A DNA stretch of 64,000 nt from DASVRZ01 sp038230215 (GCA_038230215.1 JBBRNR010000006.1:124001-188000); one strand, 5' to 3'. Shown: positions 32,687 to 42,838, numbered from the stretch's first letter. Numbers and translations: made by a program. The notes: generated by a model from the letters alone, not told the origin.

Positions 32687-33295
32687 CTAATTAGTCAGCG
32701 GACCTCGGTCTCTGGCCACTGCGGGGTTTCCTGTTGCTAACATACCTGCTGGAATATTTTTTGAAACCACTGCACCAGCACCGATGACCGCATGGTCTCC
32801 GATTGTCACGCCTTTGAGAATGATTGCTCGTGTTCCGATAAATACTCCTTTGCCAATGACAACTGCCTTGGCATTTTTAATATATTCCACCTTCCAAGAA
32901 TACTCCCCATCTGGTGCATGGAAATCATTGTCAATGATGATTGCCCCAGCGCCGATGGTGGTTCCTTCGCCGATGGAAATACTTTTTCCCGCAATAATAA
33001 CAGTTGCACTAACACCCACGCCCCGCCCAAGGGAAAGCTGTGCACCGGGGGACATGGTGCGTAAGACACTAGGCTGGAAACAGCCCATTGGATTGGATCG
33101 CAAGGCACTGTGAATACGGACATTTTCTCCAAGAGTTATTTTTGAGCCGGGATGAATGCTAACCAGTGGTCTGCCCAGCAGGAGTGGCCTGGATACCGCT
33201 GTGACACCTTTGAATTGACATTCTGCCCACCAAACATTTGAGAAAAGACTTCTCGCAAACGCCGTCATTCTACCGATAAAAACGGATATAGTCAT
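32687..33295 (-). CDS. Left-handed beta-helix O-acetyltransferase (hexapeptide repeat)
   Basis: The 202-residue protein has hexapeptide repeats typical of sugar O-acetyltransferases: ITLGENVRIHSALRS, SIGEGTTIGAGAIIIDNDFHAP (catalytic His region, IIDNDFH), then VVIGKGVFIGTRAIILKGVTIGDHAVIGAGAVVSKNIPAG. The last block matches maltose/serine acetyltransferase ends. It would add acetyl groups to a sugar or polymer precursor. Its start overlaps the stop of the upstream glycosyltransferase by four bases. The gap of 110 bases to the FkbM gene has no feature I recognise. Confidence 0.88.
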   Translation of the reverse strand: MTISVFIGRMTAFARSLFSNVWWAECQFKGVTAVSRPLLLGRPLVSIHPGSKITLGENVRIHSALRSNPMGCFQPSVLRTMSPGAQLSLGRGVGVSATVIIAGKSISIGEGTTIGAGAIIIDNDFHAPDGEYSWKVEYIKNAKAVVIGKGVFIGTRAIILKGVTIGDHAVIGAGAVVSKNIPAGMLATGNPAVARDRGPLTN

Positions 33296-34527
33296 TTGAC
33301 GGAAAATTTGCGACTTTGGTTGTTTGAAGTCCGTTCCACCAGTTCCATTGTTTTTCGTATGACATTTCGTGGTAATAGTTCGGCTTGAAAGTGTTTGGCA
33401 ATAGACTCAGGGTCGCGTTGGCCAGATTCCCATTGTGCGATCTCAGTCGTCAATGCGTCGATTAGCAGGCCTTGAGTTCGTTTGGGTGACATGGTGCCGG
33501 AGCTATGGCTGGTAAAATATCCCATTGAAGATACCGTATCGTAAGGGCCGACTACCGAGCAACCCAGGCAAACAGCTTCTGCAGCACTATTGGGAAAGCC
33601 TTCCCATCGCGATGGCATGAAAAGAATTTGGGCACTGGCTTGCCTAGCTAATAATTCTGAATGAGGAACAACACCCGTCAAGAGAATGCGTTGTGTAACC
33701 GAGGACTCTATTTTTTTAAGCAAAGCCTCGACTTTGGTAACTCCGCTGCCGAGGATTTCTGCATGATACGTAGGATGCCAGCGTAACGTTTGTGCCAAAA
33801 CGGCCACTAAAAGTTCTGCATCTTTTTGGTGGGAGGACCAACGGCCAATAGCTAGTATGCACTTCTGTCGATTTGCTTCAGGATGGAAGTTTTCGATATT
33901 TGCTGGGTGCGGAAGGCACTGGATGCGTTCAGTAAGATCATCTCTTCCGTAGTGACGGACTAACCTTTGCAACATCGACACCGCCAAAGGGGTTTCTGCA
34001 CATACAATATCTGCACAAGAGAAATGTTTTAGCATCTTGAAATCGTGAACTTGTGGAAAATAATACATGGCGATTGAATGTAGAATCCCGATACTTCTTG
34101 GAAACAGCCCTCCATTTTCTAATCTGCCGCCGATACTTCGCCTCAGATGCGTGCTCAAATTAATTCTAGGGCTTTTATAACCGTCTGTATCCAATTTAAT
34201 CACTAGTTTAGTTCCTGAAGCGCGGATCGCTTCTGCAATATCCAAGTACTGCGGTGATGCCCATGAATAAAATACAACTCCATCTGCATCCATTTCTTTC
34301 CAGAAAGACAAATCTGATAACCGTGCCCGAGGTACACTTTGGACGGGCAACGTCGCTTTGAAGCCCGATTTTTTGATCGTAATCAAGCTAGACGGAATCC
34401 CCTCTGCCAAAAATCCTTTGCAAAAAATTCCAGCCTCTCTTTCCAAAAATCCGGCACTTCCGTCGTAAGGAAGAGGAATTAATGCCAGCCATGGTCGTGA
34501 AGATTTTGTTGTCATCGGGGTTTCCAT
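33292..34527 (-). CDS. Glycosyltransferase, GT4-like
   Basis: The 411-residue product shows the GT-B donor half: CILAIGRWSSHQKDAELLVAVLA, the TGVVPHSELLARQASAQILFMPSRWEGFPNSAAEAVCLG block with E-x7-E, and GPYDTVSSMGYF in place of the usual acceptor-release segment. The N-terminal half (LIPLPYDGSAGFLEREAGIF) fits GT4. Starts at ATG 34527 or ATG 34515 are both possible. It diverges from the next glycosyltransferase (GTG 34557) with only 29 bases between starts, so the two promoters must overlap or lie inside coding sequence. Confidence 0.85.
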   Translation of the reverse strand: METPMTTKSSRPWLALIPLPYDGSAGFLEREAGIFCKGFLAEGIPSSLITIKKSGFKATLPVQSVPRARLSDLSFWKEMDADGVVFYSWASPQYLDIAEAIRASGTKLVIKLDTDGYKSPRINLSTHLRRSIGGRLENGGLFPRSIGILHSIAMYYFPQVHDFKMLKHFSCADIVCAETPLAVSMLQRLVRHYGRDDLTERIQCLPHPANIENFHPEANRQKCILAIGRWSSHQKDAELLVAVLAQTLRWHPTYHAEILGSGVTKVEALLKKIESSVTQRILLTGVVPHSELLARQASAQILFMPSRWEGFPNSAAEAVCLGCSVVGPYDTVSSMGYFTSHSSGTMSPKRTQGLLIDALTTEIAQWESGQRDPESIAKHFQAELLPRNVIRKTMELVERTSNNQSRKFSVK

Positions 34528-34556
34528 ACTTTGTAGTTCTCCGAAATAGAAATTTT

Positions 34557-35690
34557 GTGAGAATAGCCATCCTTGCGGATTTCCCGCTCCATGTCATCCC
34601 GGATTTTGGCGAAGAGTTTCGACCGACAGGGCATTGGGCTACTTGGTTACCCCAATTGGCTCATCAATTTTGCGGTGTCAAAGACTTGAATTTCCATTGG
34701 TTGATTATGTCTGCTCGATTGCAGAAACCTTGCGTCATCACTTTTCAGGGGCAATTCTTTCATGTTCTTCCGACTACACAGGGTGGTCGTGCAAGTAGTC
34801 TTTTTCGAGCAGATCGGAAGCAAATCCAAGCCTGCCTCACACAGATTTGCCCTGATCTCGTACATGGGTGGGGAACGGAAGATGTGTATGCTTTGGCTGC
34901 CGTGCAGTCTGGCTTTCCCAGCATCGTTTCCATGCAAGGCATATTAAGCTACTATGCCTTAAAAAATCGACTGCCAGGGCGTGCCTATCTCCAAGCTTTA
35001 TTAGAAATTTATATTCTCTATCGGGCCAGGGTGATAACCACCGAGAGCGAATGGGGGCGAAAAGTGATTCTCCGCCGTAATCCAGGTGCACAGGTTGAAT
35101 TGGTGGAATATGGTGTGCAGGATCATTTTTTGGACATCTCCTGGCAGCCTGATCCGGCTAAACCGGTGGTGATTTTTGTGGGCGGGGCGGATCCGCGCAA
35201 AGGGATTCAAGACTTGGTAGAGGCTTTTCGCAGTCCAAGTCTTGCCGGAGTTGAACTCTGGGTTGTCGGAGCAAAGGACAGTCCTTGGGCTACGGCCTTG
35301 GAAAAAGACGCCAGCTCAAACGTTCATTGGCTGGGCCGACGCACGAGTGAAGAAACCGCTGCCCTCATGCAGAAAGCCTGGTGCCTGGCTTTGCCAACCC
35401 GGGCGGATACCAGTCCCAATGTAGTCAAAGAAGCACGTGTCATCGGCATGCCTATCATAACCACACCGCACGGCGGACAAATTGCTTACGTCCGGGAGGG
35501 GCAGACAGGTTTCCTCGTGGAGCCGGGTGCTATCGCTAATCTCATCGAAAAAATAAGCATTCTGACGACAAATTTTTCACAGATTAGGAAAATGGGAGTT
35601 TGTCTACACGAAGAGCAGCGTATTCTTCTAAATGCCCAGAAAACAGCAGATCATTTTCTGGCAATATATCAAAAAATTTATGCCGCTTAG
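34557..35690 (+). CDS. Glycosyltransferase, GT4 type
   Basis: With a GTG start at 34557 the protein is 377 residues and begins VRIAILADFPLHVI, as GT4 enzymes usually do. An ATG at 34482 in the same frame would overlap the divergent gene. It contains QPDPAKPVVIFVGGADPRKGIQDLVEAF and LALPTRADTSPNVVKEARVIGMPIITT, where E-x7-E is shifted to a less typical TSPNVVKE form. It is the first of six plus-strand genes up to 41130. Confidence 0.85.
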   Translation: MRIAILADFPLHVIPDFGEEFRPTGHWATWLPQLAHQFCGVKDLNFHWLIMSARLQKPCVITFQGQFFHVLPTTQGGRASSLFRADRKQIQACLTQICPDLVHGWGTEDVYALAAVQSGFPSIVSMQGILSYYALKNRLPGRAYLQALLEIYILYRARVITTESEWGRKVILRRNPGAQVELVEYGVQDHFLDISWQPDPAKPVVIFVGGADPRKGIQDLVEAFRSPSLAGVELWVVGAKDSPWATALEKDASSNVHWLGRRTSEETAALMQKAWCLALPTRADTSPNVVKEARVIGMPIITTPHGGQIAYVREGQTGFLVEPGAIANLIEKISILTTNFSQIRKMGVCLHEEQRILLNAQKTADHFLAIYQKIYAA

Positions 35691-35734
35691 ACTTATAAGC
35701 TTAAGAAAAGCGGGACATTTACCATTATAAAAAC

Positions 35735-36898
35735 ATGCCTTTACGAATTGTGCAGTGTTTGGAATGTCCCATTGATCAACATGGTGGCGTGGAAGTTTTG
35801 GTTCGGGAACTGGTTCTAGGCCTTGCAGACAAAGCCGAGGTGTTCATGGCTTCCACCGATACCAAGGATTCACTTGCCGTCTCCAGTGTAAGCAGTCGCG
35901 TCAAAGGACATTTTGCATGGGATGCAAATGCACCCTATCAATCGCAGACTCGAAGATTCATTGAGTGGCTGCGCGAAAATCGGATCAATTTAGTTCATTT
36001 CCATTTGGGTGGCACTTATATGTGGAAAAGTCGCTCTTGGTCAGATTGTCCAATCCCAACCGTAGCCCAAGCGGGATTTCGCTGTGTCAGCACCAATCAC
36101 GGGGCCTTTTCCATCTTTAGCTGTGTGGCCTCCTATCGTCCTTGGTGGATCAAGCTGGCTGGATTAATCTTATTCTGGCCAGCCAAACTTCGTCAAATAG
36201 CTGCCGTGGAATGGGAGGCCACCGTTTCAAAAAACGATCTCGCATGTGTCCAAAACTGGTTTTTTCCTATTCGTGCCAAATTTATCCAGCTTTACCATTC
36301 CAAACTCCAACCGGGTCCGGCAATCACTGGGAAAAAAGAATCAATTATTTTATGTTTAGGAACAGTGGGACCGCGCAAGGGGCAAAATTTTTTGGTCGAG
36401 GCATTTGCAAAAATAGCCGCCGATTTCCCGGATTGGTTACTTGTGTTGGCTGGAAGACATGCTGATCCAGATACTTCGGCTTTAGTCTATCAGTTGATTG
36501 CGCAACATGATCTGGAGGAAAGAGTGATTATCAAGCAGGAAGTTTCTGATTCTGAAGCAAGTCAACTATTGTCGCAGGCCGCTATCTTTGCCATTCCCTC
36601 CACGGCAGAAGGCTTGGGGCTGTCACTTCAGGAAGCTCTCTACGCGGGAGCCGCTTGTATCGGCTCTAATGTGGGCGGGATTCCCGATCTCATTGAACCA
36701 GGGCGCACAGGCTTACTAACTCGTCCTGAAGATCCGGAGGATTTGGCACAGGGAATTGGCCAACTCATCCAAGCCCCTGTTTTACGGTGTCGCTTGGCCC
36801 AAGCCGGGCATCAGTCGATACTTGACAAAGGAATGACAGCCAACCTTATGGTTGAAAATTACTTCCGTCTCTATTCAAATATTTTCAGCGTTTCTTGA
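35735..36898 (+). CDS. Glycosyltransferase, GT4 type
   Basis: The 387-residue protein has an N-terminal acceptor loop CLECPIDQHGGVEVLVRELVLG and donor half IILCLGTVGPRKGQNFLVEAFAK then FAIPSTAEGLGLSLQEALYAGAACIGS (E-x7-E) and GGIPDLIEPGRTGLL. Cys residues and LVHFHLGGTYMWKSRSW are typical of polysaccharide GT4 enzymes. It is 44 bases after the preceding glycosyltransferase on the same strand. The sugar donor cannot be assigned. Confidence 0.88.
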   Translation: MPLRIVQCLECPIDQHGGVEVLVRELVLGLADKAEVFMASTDTKDSLAVSSVSSRVKGHFAWDANAPYQSQTRRFIEWLRENRINLVHFHLGGTYMWKSRSWSDCPIPTVAQAGFRCVSTNHGAFSIFSCVASYRPWWIKLAGLILFWPAKLRQIAAVEWEATVSKNDLACVQNWFFPIRAKFIQLYHSKLQPGPAITGKKESIILCLGTVGPRKGQNFLVEAFAKIAADFPDWLLVLAGRHADPDTSALVYQLIAQHDLEERVIIKQEVSDSEASQLLSQAAIFAIPSTAEGLGLSLQEALYAGAACIGSNVGGIPDLIEPGRTGLLTRPEDPEDLAQGIGQLIQAPVLRCRLAQAGHQSILDKGMTANLMVENYFRLYSNIFSVS

Positions 36899-36928
36899 AA
36901 CCTGCCTATTTCTTAAATTTCAATTTGA

Positions 36929-38113
36929 ATGACATCTTTGCAAAATTCAATAAATCGCATCAAAATGGTAGTGGCCGTGCCTTATCGGGTTGATTATTAC
37001 GGTCATTTTTCACGAGTTTTAGAAAAACAAGGTTATCTGCGGCTTTATGCAGCAGGCACAAGATACGGCGTTCGTGGCATCCCTGCTTCCAAAACCAAGT
37101 TGCTGCCGGTAGTTGGTTTGCTGGCGTATGCGGCAGCACGCACTTTTGGGACATACTACGGGGAGGCGGCGCGATTTTCCTTGTATCCAGTCTTTGATCG
37201 GTGGGCAAAAACGAAACTTTTTCCCGGTGATAGCGTCTATTCCAGTTACGGCTACACCAACGAATGTTTTGCTTGGGCTCAAAAAAATGGGGGCAAGACT
37301 TTTCTTGATGGAGGGAATTCGCACCCGGCCAATTTTTGGGAAATTCTTACGGAAGAACATGCGAGATGGAAGTGTACTTATTCCCCCATTGCCGAGTTTC
37401 AGCACAAGCGTGCTCTCGCGATGATGGAATTTGTTGATTACGTTTTTGCCCCCAGCGAGTTTGTCGCAGCGTCTTTTCTTTCCCGTGGTTTTAAAGAGTC
37501 GCAAATTTTAAGGATGCGTTATCCAGTTGATCTAACTCAGTTTGTGCCTAGGACAACACCTCGACCAATAAACCAACCTCTTAGGGTTATCTGCACAGGT
37601 GGACTTTCACTCAGAAAAGGCACGCCGTATTTATTGGAGGCATTTCGCATTGTCATCAGGAGCGAACCTAAAGCGCGCCTACTTTTAACCAATGCCATAG
37701 CTGAAAGCGTCAAGCCAATCTTGAATCGTTATCGAGATTTACCTATCGATTGGTCCCCGGCACTGCCACACAAGCAACTTGCCGAACGTTTAAGAAGTGC
37801 CGATATATTTGTTCTTCCCTCACTGGAGGAAGGCTTGGCTCGAACCTCTCTCGAGGCTATGGCATGTGGCCTACCAGTTGTTGTTACCAGTCATACGGGT
37901 TCAAATGATCTTGTGGTAGAAGAAATATCCGGGAGTATTGTTCCGATTCGCGATCCTGCTGCGATTGCCGAAAAAATTCTTTATTGGTGGCAGCGAATCC
38001 AAAAAGGATTGGATACAAGTCGTCCATCCATTGATACATTGGTGCTTACGGTGGGTAATTATGACAAGGTTATCGGTGGATACCTTCGCGATCTGAATGT
38101 TGGTACTATATGA
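36929..38113 (+). CDS. Glycosyltransferase, GT4 type
   Basis: The 394-residue protein has the acceptor-binding opening KMVVAVPYRVDYYGHF and a clear donor half: VICTGGLSLRKGTPYLLEAFRI, then FVLPSLEEGLARTSLEAMACGLPVVVTSHTG (E-x7-E). The first dozen residues before MVVAVPY look unstructured, so the real start may be an ATG at 36965. The stop overlaps the start of the next gene by four bases (ATGA). Function is to add one sugar to the growing repeat unit. Confidence 0.87.
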   Translation: MTSLQNSINRIKMVVAVPYRVDYYGHFSRVLEKQGYLRLYAAGTRYGVRGIPASKTKLLPVVGLLAYAAARTFGTYYGEAARFSLYPVFDRWAKTKLFPGDSVYSSYGYTNECFAWAQKNGGKTFLDGGNSHPANFWEILTEEHARWKCTYSPIAEFQHKRALAMMEFVDYVFAPSEFVAASFLSRGFKESQILRMRYPVDLTQFVPRTTPRPINQPLRVICTGGLSLRKGTPYLLEAFRIVIRSEPKARLLLTNAIAESVKPILNRYRDLPIDWSPALPHKQLAERLRSADIFVLPSLEEGLARTSLEAMACGLPVVVTSHTGSNDLVVEEISGSIVPIRDPAAIAEKILYWWQRIQKGLDTSRPSIDTLVLTVGNYDKVIGGYLRDLNVGTI

Positions 38114-39339
38114 GAATAGAACCAAGCTTGGGGATCATTACGGGCAGTTTACCCTTGGGCGGCTCAACTACATTTCTCTGTAATCTTGCGGGGGCATTTT
38201 TTCAGGCGAAACGGGATTGTCTGATCTACAGTTTCGAATCAGCTAACCCTTTGGAAGATGAATTTGCGCGCCAGCGAGTAAAAGTGCATTTACTGGATCA
38301 GCAAAAAATGATTTTGGAAGACCGTTTGGAAAAAACAGTCGAGTTGCTGGCTAAGCAACAACCTTCTGCGGTGCTTGCATCCCTGAGTCCCTCGTCTTTT
38401 GAAGTATTGCGTTACGTGCCTGCCGGAGTTACACGGATCGGAATGGTTCACTCACACGATCCTGGAGTATATTCTGTTTTGCAGACGTATGCTCCTTATC
38501 TTGATATTATTGTGGGAGTTTCGCGGAAGATTGTTGAAACTCTTCAGCAACTGCCGGAAACGCGAGACTTACTCATTAAATACATACCTTACGGCGTGGC
38601 AATGGATAAGAGTCTTCCTATTTGCGATTCAACGCGCACGGCCGAGTCACCCTTACGGATCATTTATATCGGCAGATTATTGGAGGAGCAAAAGCGTGTT
38701 CGTCTTTTTCCAGAAATATTGCAACATTTACGGGAGAGCGGGATTCCATTTTCATGGACAATTGCGGGTTCAGGGCCAGAAGAAGATTATCTTCGAGAAC
38801 AAATGGTGGCCCAAAAACCGACCGAACAGATTAGATTTTTAGGAGAAATTCCTTATCAGCAAGTCGGAGATCTTTTCAGTCAAAACGACATTTTTTTACT
38901 GGCATCTGCATATGAAGGTTTACCTCTTAGTCTTTTAGAGGCCATGGGGCAGGGAGTCGTGCCAGTGGTTAGTAATTTAGAGAGTGGTATCCGCGATGTT
39001 GTTACCGATTCCAATGGTATTCGGGTTGATCCGAAATGTACTGGGGGATATGCTCAGGCAATTATTACGCTACATAAGGACCGAAATAGACTTGCGCATA
39101 TGCGGCTGGCGGCGCGTAAGCAAGTGGAGTCGCTATACTCCACGCAGACCATGGCGGATCAATGGATCGGAATGCTCGTTGAATCAACTCCACAGCAGAC
39201 AGCGAAGTGGCCAGGGAATATTTCGATTGAAAAACCACTGAATTGGCCTCCGAGTTTTCGGACGACAAAATTTGGAAAAAGCATCCGAAGGCTGAAAAAG
39301 ACACTTGATTGTTTTTCAAGGTCTTCTTCCTTCCTATAA
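38110..39339 (+). CDS. Glycosyltransferase, GT4 type
   Basis: The 409-residue product opens with SLGIITGSLPLGGSTTFLCNLAGAF and has donor-half motifs IIYIGRLLEEQKRVRLFPEILQ and FLLASAYEGLPLSLLEAMGQGVVPVVSN, keeping the EG-x-PLSLLE arrangement. Its start overlaps the preceding gene's stop by four bases, so the pair is translationally coupled. A C-terminal tail of about 40 residues is basic (KFGKSIRRLKKTLDC) and may touch the membrane. Confidence 0.88.
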   Translation: MRIEPSLGIITGSLPLGGSTTFLCNLAGAFFQAKRDCLIYSFESANPLEDEFARQRVKVHLLDQQKMILEDRLEKTVELLAKQQPSAVLASLSPSSFEVLRYVPAGVTRIGMVHSHDPGVYSVLQTYAPYLDIIVGVSRKIVETLQQLPETRDLLIKYIPYGVAMDKSLPICDSTRTAESPLRIIYIGRLLEEQKRVRLFPEILQHLRESGIPFSWTIAGSGPEEDYLREQMVAQKPTEQIRFLGEIPYQQVGDLFSQNDIFLLASAYEGLPLSLLEAMGQGVVPVVSNLESGIRDVVTDSNGIRVDPKCTGGYAQAIITLHKDRNRLAHMRLAARKQVESLYSTQTMADQWIGMLVESTPQQTAKWPGNISIEKPLNWPPSFRTTKFGKSIRRLKKTLDCFSRSSSFL

Positions 39340-39348
39340 CGCTCGATT

Positions 39349-40257
39349 ATGCCTGTAGTTGGTTTATTTTTGGATTGGTATCAAAAACTCGGGTTAGAAA
39401 ACTTGATTGGCCTATCTGCGCGTACAAAAATGTCTCTGCTTGTGGCGGAGGGATTTGTGCGGTTGTCTTATCATCCAGATTATGAAAGTCGTCTTGCCGC
39501 ATTATTAGATCCCTTAGACGAAGAGAGTCGTTCTATCGTTCTCAAAGTGATCGATAGGCATCACTATATTTTTACGAATAATCTGCTGCAACATCGTCGG
39601 TTGTATGACGCCGAGGAATTGACGAACCGTGCCACTCTTTTTCGGGAATTGCCCTTATTGGCAGACAAGATGGGGATTCCGCGAGAATTGGCCGAAGCTT
39701 CTGTTCTTTGGTATCATCATGGGTTGCGGCATACGGACCTACCCGTAAATCTATTTTTAGAACGAATTGCCCAAGGCGATATGGTTGATGTCGGCGCCGC
39801 TTGTGGTGACTCGACTAGTATTTTCCATCAATACTATCCTTGCCGTCATATCCACAGCTTTGAGCCTGGAAGTGAGCGACTAAAAATATTGCATGGGGTT
39901 ATTGCTCAGAAAAAACTAGACCGAGTGACTGTCGTCGAGGCGGGTCTGGGCGAGGCGGCAGGGAATCTGCCGGACGGATCGCCAATCGAAATGCTGGATG
40001 ACTATGTAGCTAGAAATAACCTTCAGATAGGGCTTGTCAAAATGGATGTTGAGGGTGCCGAGGGAATGGTCCTGAAAGGAGCGGTCAAGGTATTACGTGA
40101 GCAAAAGCCATTACTGATTGTCTCCATGTATCACAATGCAGATCAGTTCTTTGAATTGCTACCACTTATTGGATCTTTGCAACCGGACTACCGATTTGCT
40201 GTGCGTAAGTTGGACGATCGTAGCCCAGTCTTTGAGACCACGCTGTTTTGCTTTTAA
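39349..40257 (+). CDS. FkbM-family methyltransferase with N-terminal extension
   Basis: The 302-residue protein is longer than usual FkbM proteins. The first 135 residues form a helical domain I do not recognise. Then comes MVDVGAACGDSTSIF (SAM motif), HIHSFEPGSERLKIL (acidic SAM contact) and the FkbM marker GLVKMDVEGAEGMVLKGA. The domain order suggests a methyltransferase with an added acceptor-binding region. It starts 9 bases after the previous glycosyltransferase, so it is part of the same transcript. Confidence 0.83.
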   Translation: MPVVGLFLDWYQKLGLENLIGLSARTKMSLLVAEGFVRLSYHPDYESRLAALLDPLDEESRSIVLKVIDRHHYIFTNNLLQHRRLYDAEELTNRATLFRELPLLADKMGIPRELAEASVLWYHHGLRHTDLPVNLFLERIAQGDMVDVGAACGDSTSIFHQYYPCRHIHSFEPGSERLKILHGVIAQKKLDRVTVVEAGLGEAAGNLPDGSPIEMLDDYVARNNLQIGLVKMDVEGAEGMVLKGAVKVLREQKPLLIVSMYHNADQFFELLPLIGSLQPDYRFAVRKLDDRSPVFETTLFCF

Positions 40258-40380
40258 ATTCAACTTATAAGTTTGACCCCTCGTGGAGTTAACAACATAT
40301 GGTAGAAAGAGATGTCACTTTTTCTTTTTCACAAACGAGGAAACTACCCCAAAAATTAATTCCGCTATTCTATTAACTCT

Positions 40381-41130
40381 ATGTTTACTTACCTTAAAAA
40401 GTTGGTTCCGAGTGATCTCAGGCGAAAATTCGGTGAATCAAGTCTATTTCTCTCTTTTTACCCCCCTGCAAAACATAACGGGCTATCATATTGCTTCAAT
40501 TCCAAGTGGCACATTGACTTCTTCAATTCGAATCCAGAGGCTTACGAAAACTTGGAACGCAAGTTTGTTAAAGCCTACGTAAAGCCCACTGATGCAGTGT
40601 TGGAAATTGGGGGTTGCATGGGAGTAGTAGCCTGTGAGACAAACAGGCTCCTTACAAAGCCGTCTCATCATCTGGTCGTCGAGGCGAATCCGACCTCAGC
40701 CGCTTTTTTGGCAAAAAACAGAAGGTGGAACAAATGTGATTTTAATATTGAAAACTGCCTTGTTTCAAAATCTTCGGACGGAGCATTCTATTGCCATCCC
40801 CATAACCCCTTAGTTAGTACGCAGAAGTCAAACACCAACACGGCAATTAACGTTCCTATTTTAGATATAGCAACACTCTTGTCTAAGTGGAAAATTTCGC
40901 CAACCACCCTGATTATGGATATTGAAGGATCCGAATGCACTTTTATCACAGAGAACATTGCCGAGTTGCCGAAGCTAACGATGATTATTTGTGAGTTTCA
41001 CCCGACAATTGTTGATTCTCGCGAAATTGATGCTGCGCATATTTTACTACGTCACTATGGGTTTTACTTGAAAAAGCGAGAATCACAGCATTCTCATTTT
41101 GTTGATGTATGGCTGCGAAATATTGACTAA
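40381..41130 (+). CDS. FkbM-family methyltransferase
   Basis: The 249-residue protein has AVLEIGGCMGVVACETNRL (SAM motif, less regular than DxGxNxG), HLVVEANPTSAAFLAKNR and the FkbM block TLIMDIEGSECTFITEN. It is the third FkbM protein in the locus and the last plus-strand gene before the direction changes. The preceding gap (40258-40380) contains the 12-base palindrome AACTTATAAGTT at 40262-40273 and otherwise nothing I recognise. The 154 bases after it also look empty. Confidence 0.8.
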   Translation: MFTYLKKLVPSDLRRKFGESSLFLSFYPPAKHNGLSYCFNSKWHIDFFNSNPEAYENLERKFVKAYVKPTDAVLEIGGCMGVVACETNRLLTKPSHHLVVEANPTSAAFLAKNRRWNKCDFNIENCLVSKSSDGAFYCHPHNPLVSTQKSNTNTAINVPILDIATLLSKWKISPTTLIMDIEGSECTFITENIAELPKLTMIICEFHPTIVDSREIDAAHILLRHYGFYLKKRESQHSHFVDVWLRNID

Positions 41131-41284
41131 TAAGGTTTGGTTTCAAATATCGGTAGAAACTCAGTGAGTAGAGAAGCTGATTTACGGTTTAGCATGGTGA
41201 GCGCCTATAATCTAGAATCCGATTCATCAGTGCTTGGAGGTCTCCAGAGGAGTTATAACTCCCTAATAGTTGAAAGCCAAGATG

Positions 41285-42838
41285 TTACTTGGAATTTGCC
41301 ACCGAGCAAAAAAACGATCTTGAGTTGCGAGGCAGTTTGTTTAACAATTCGTTTAGAATCGATCTGGGCAAACCAAGTCGAAGTAATAAAAATCCTCCAA
41401 ATACCGCAACGATTCCAGTGGAGAGCCAAAGATTCGTGAGTGGTGAAAATCGTGAACTAGATATCTCTAAACCAATGACTGCTGGTATAAAACACAATGC
41501 GACCAAGGCGGACCGTTTAAACCAAGCCCAGCCAATTTCCTGCCACGGAAGTAATAAAATATGAGCCGCACGCAAAAGGGTGTAAGCTCCGCTAAAAATT
41601 GTCGTACAAAAAATTGAGGCAACAATCAAACCGATTAATCCAAAATACTTGGTTGCAATTAGACCCAGCCCGATAAAAAAAATGCCCTCCAAGAAATAAA
41701 TGTAGCGTAGAAACTTCGCTTGCTTGGTCCAAATAACCAAACTTGAGTGACAGTGGTTGTAAGTGGTGACGACCAGCCATATGCCTAGCAGAAAATCATT
41801 CCAGATATTCCAGTGAATTTTACCATTAGTCCAAACAGTAATAAAAGGACTGTTTGTTACTGTGATAGCTAGTGCTCCGATTGTGGCAAATGCCAGTGTT
41901 GTTTGAACAATTTGTTCATATCGTCGCTTTAAGGTAACATCATCGTGACGAACAATCATTTCTGAAAGAGCTGGCGCGGAGACGTCAAAAAATTTCCAAA
42001 CAAACTGGCATCCCAATGTGAAGGACTTCGAGCAGACAGACCAGACTGCGGAGGCGTCAAGTCCTAATGAGCGGGTAATAATGATGGTTTGGCTTGAGAG
42101 CACCATTTGTGTTCCCAATGAGATTAGAAACATATCGAGCCCATAAGAAAACATTTGTTTAAATTGAATCCAAGAAGCCTTTCCCCAGCAGCCGCGATCT
42201 GGAAACAGATTCAGTCCAAAGCAAAAATAAATGTAAGAGGATAAAATGAAAATAAATCCTGCTAGACTTGCTACAGAAATCGAAATGACACCCATTTGCT
42301 CTTTAAAAGCCAGCCATTGGACCCAAAGCATAATAACAAACTGCAATGCGGTAATCCAGTTGATTAAATCGATGCGCTGGTATGCATAGAGCAACTGATA
42401 GAAGATGCGCCCTGAAAAGCCTAGAGCTGTGATACAGCCCTGCGCCACCATAACCGTATTGAACTGGTTTATAAGATGAGGTTCGATATTAAGCCACTTT
42501 GCACCTACAAAAAAAAGTAAAAAAGTTGCAACAAGAATGATTGCGGATTGAAGAAGGCACACTAGAGATGAAGTCTTTATTAAGCCACCAAACTGTTGAC
42601 CATTGCGATCGTCTTTATGGTCGATAAGTAACCGCGATGTTGAATTCGACATACCCAGATCGAGGAGGGAGAGATAACCCGTAAGTTGGGCAACCAGTGC
42701 CCAGAGTCCAAATTGTTCTTTCGATAGATAGTGAAGGGCTATCGGAATCGACAGAATAGTGTAAGCAACATTGGTTATGATGACCACATACCCCGAAAGT
42801 GCAGACACAAAAATACGCTCGGAACGAGTGACATTCAT
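41285..42838 (-). CDS. Wzx-like polysaccharide flippase
   Basis: The 517-residue protein has about 12-14 hydrophobic helices. Its start, YVVIITNVAYTILSIPIALHYLSKEQFGLWALV, is typical of the O-antigen flippase (MVF superfamily) fold, and the middle has LLDLGMSNSTSRLLID. Such proteins move lipid-linked repeat units across the inner membrane. Sequence is only generally Wzx-like, as expected for this fast-evolving family. It lies next to the Wzy-like gene (79 bases away) on the same strand, as in Wzx/Wzy-dependent pathways. Confidence 0.85.
   Translation of the reverse strand: MNVTRSERIFVSALSGYVVIITNVAYTILSIPIALHYLSKEQFGLWALVAQLTGYLSLLDLGMSNSTSRLLIDHKDDRNGQQFGGLIKTSSLVCLLQSAIILVATFLLFFVGAKWLNIEPHLINQFNTVMVAQGCITALGFSGRIFYQLLYAYQRIDLINWITALQFVIMLWVQWLAFKEQMGVISISVASLAGFIFILSSYIYFCFGLNLFPDRGCWGKASWIQFKQMFSYGLDMFLISLGTQMVLSSQTIIITRSLGLDASAVWSVCSKSFTLGCQFVWKFFDVSAPALSEMIVRHDDVTLKRRYEQIVQTTLAFATIGALAITVTNSPFITVWTNGKIHWNIWNDFLLGIWLVVTTYNHCHSSLVIWTKQAKFLRYIYFLEGIFFIGLGLIATKYFGLIGLIVASIFCTTIFSGAYTLLRAAHILLLPWQEIGWAWFKRSALVALCFIPAVIGLEISSSRFSPLTNLWLSTGIVAVFGGFLLLRLGLPRSILNELLNKLPRNSRSFFCSVANSK

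Noticed and set aside
40262..40273. Palindrome AACTTATAAGTT after the second FkbM gene
   Set aside because: A perfect 12-base palindrome in AT-rich DNA is not rare, and there is no T-run or regulator to give it a role.
41137..41439. Small plus-strand frame at the 3' side of the Wzx gene
   Set aside because: It overlaps the well-supported minus-strand flippase gene and has no recognisable product.
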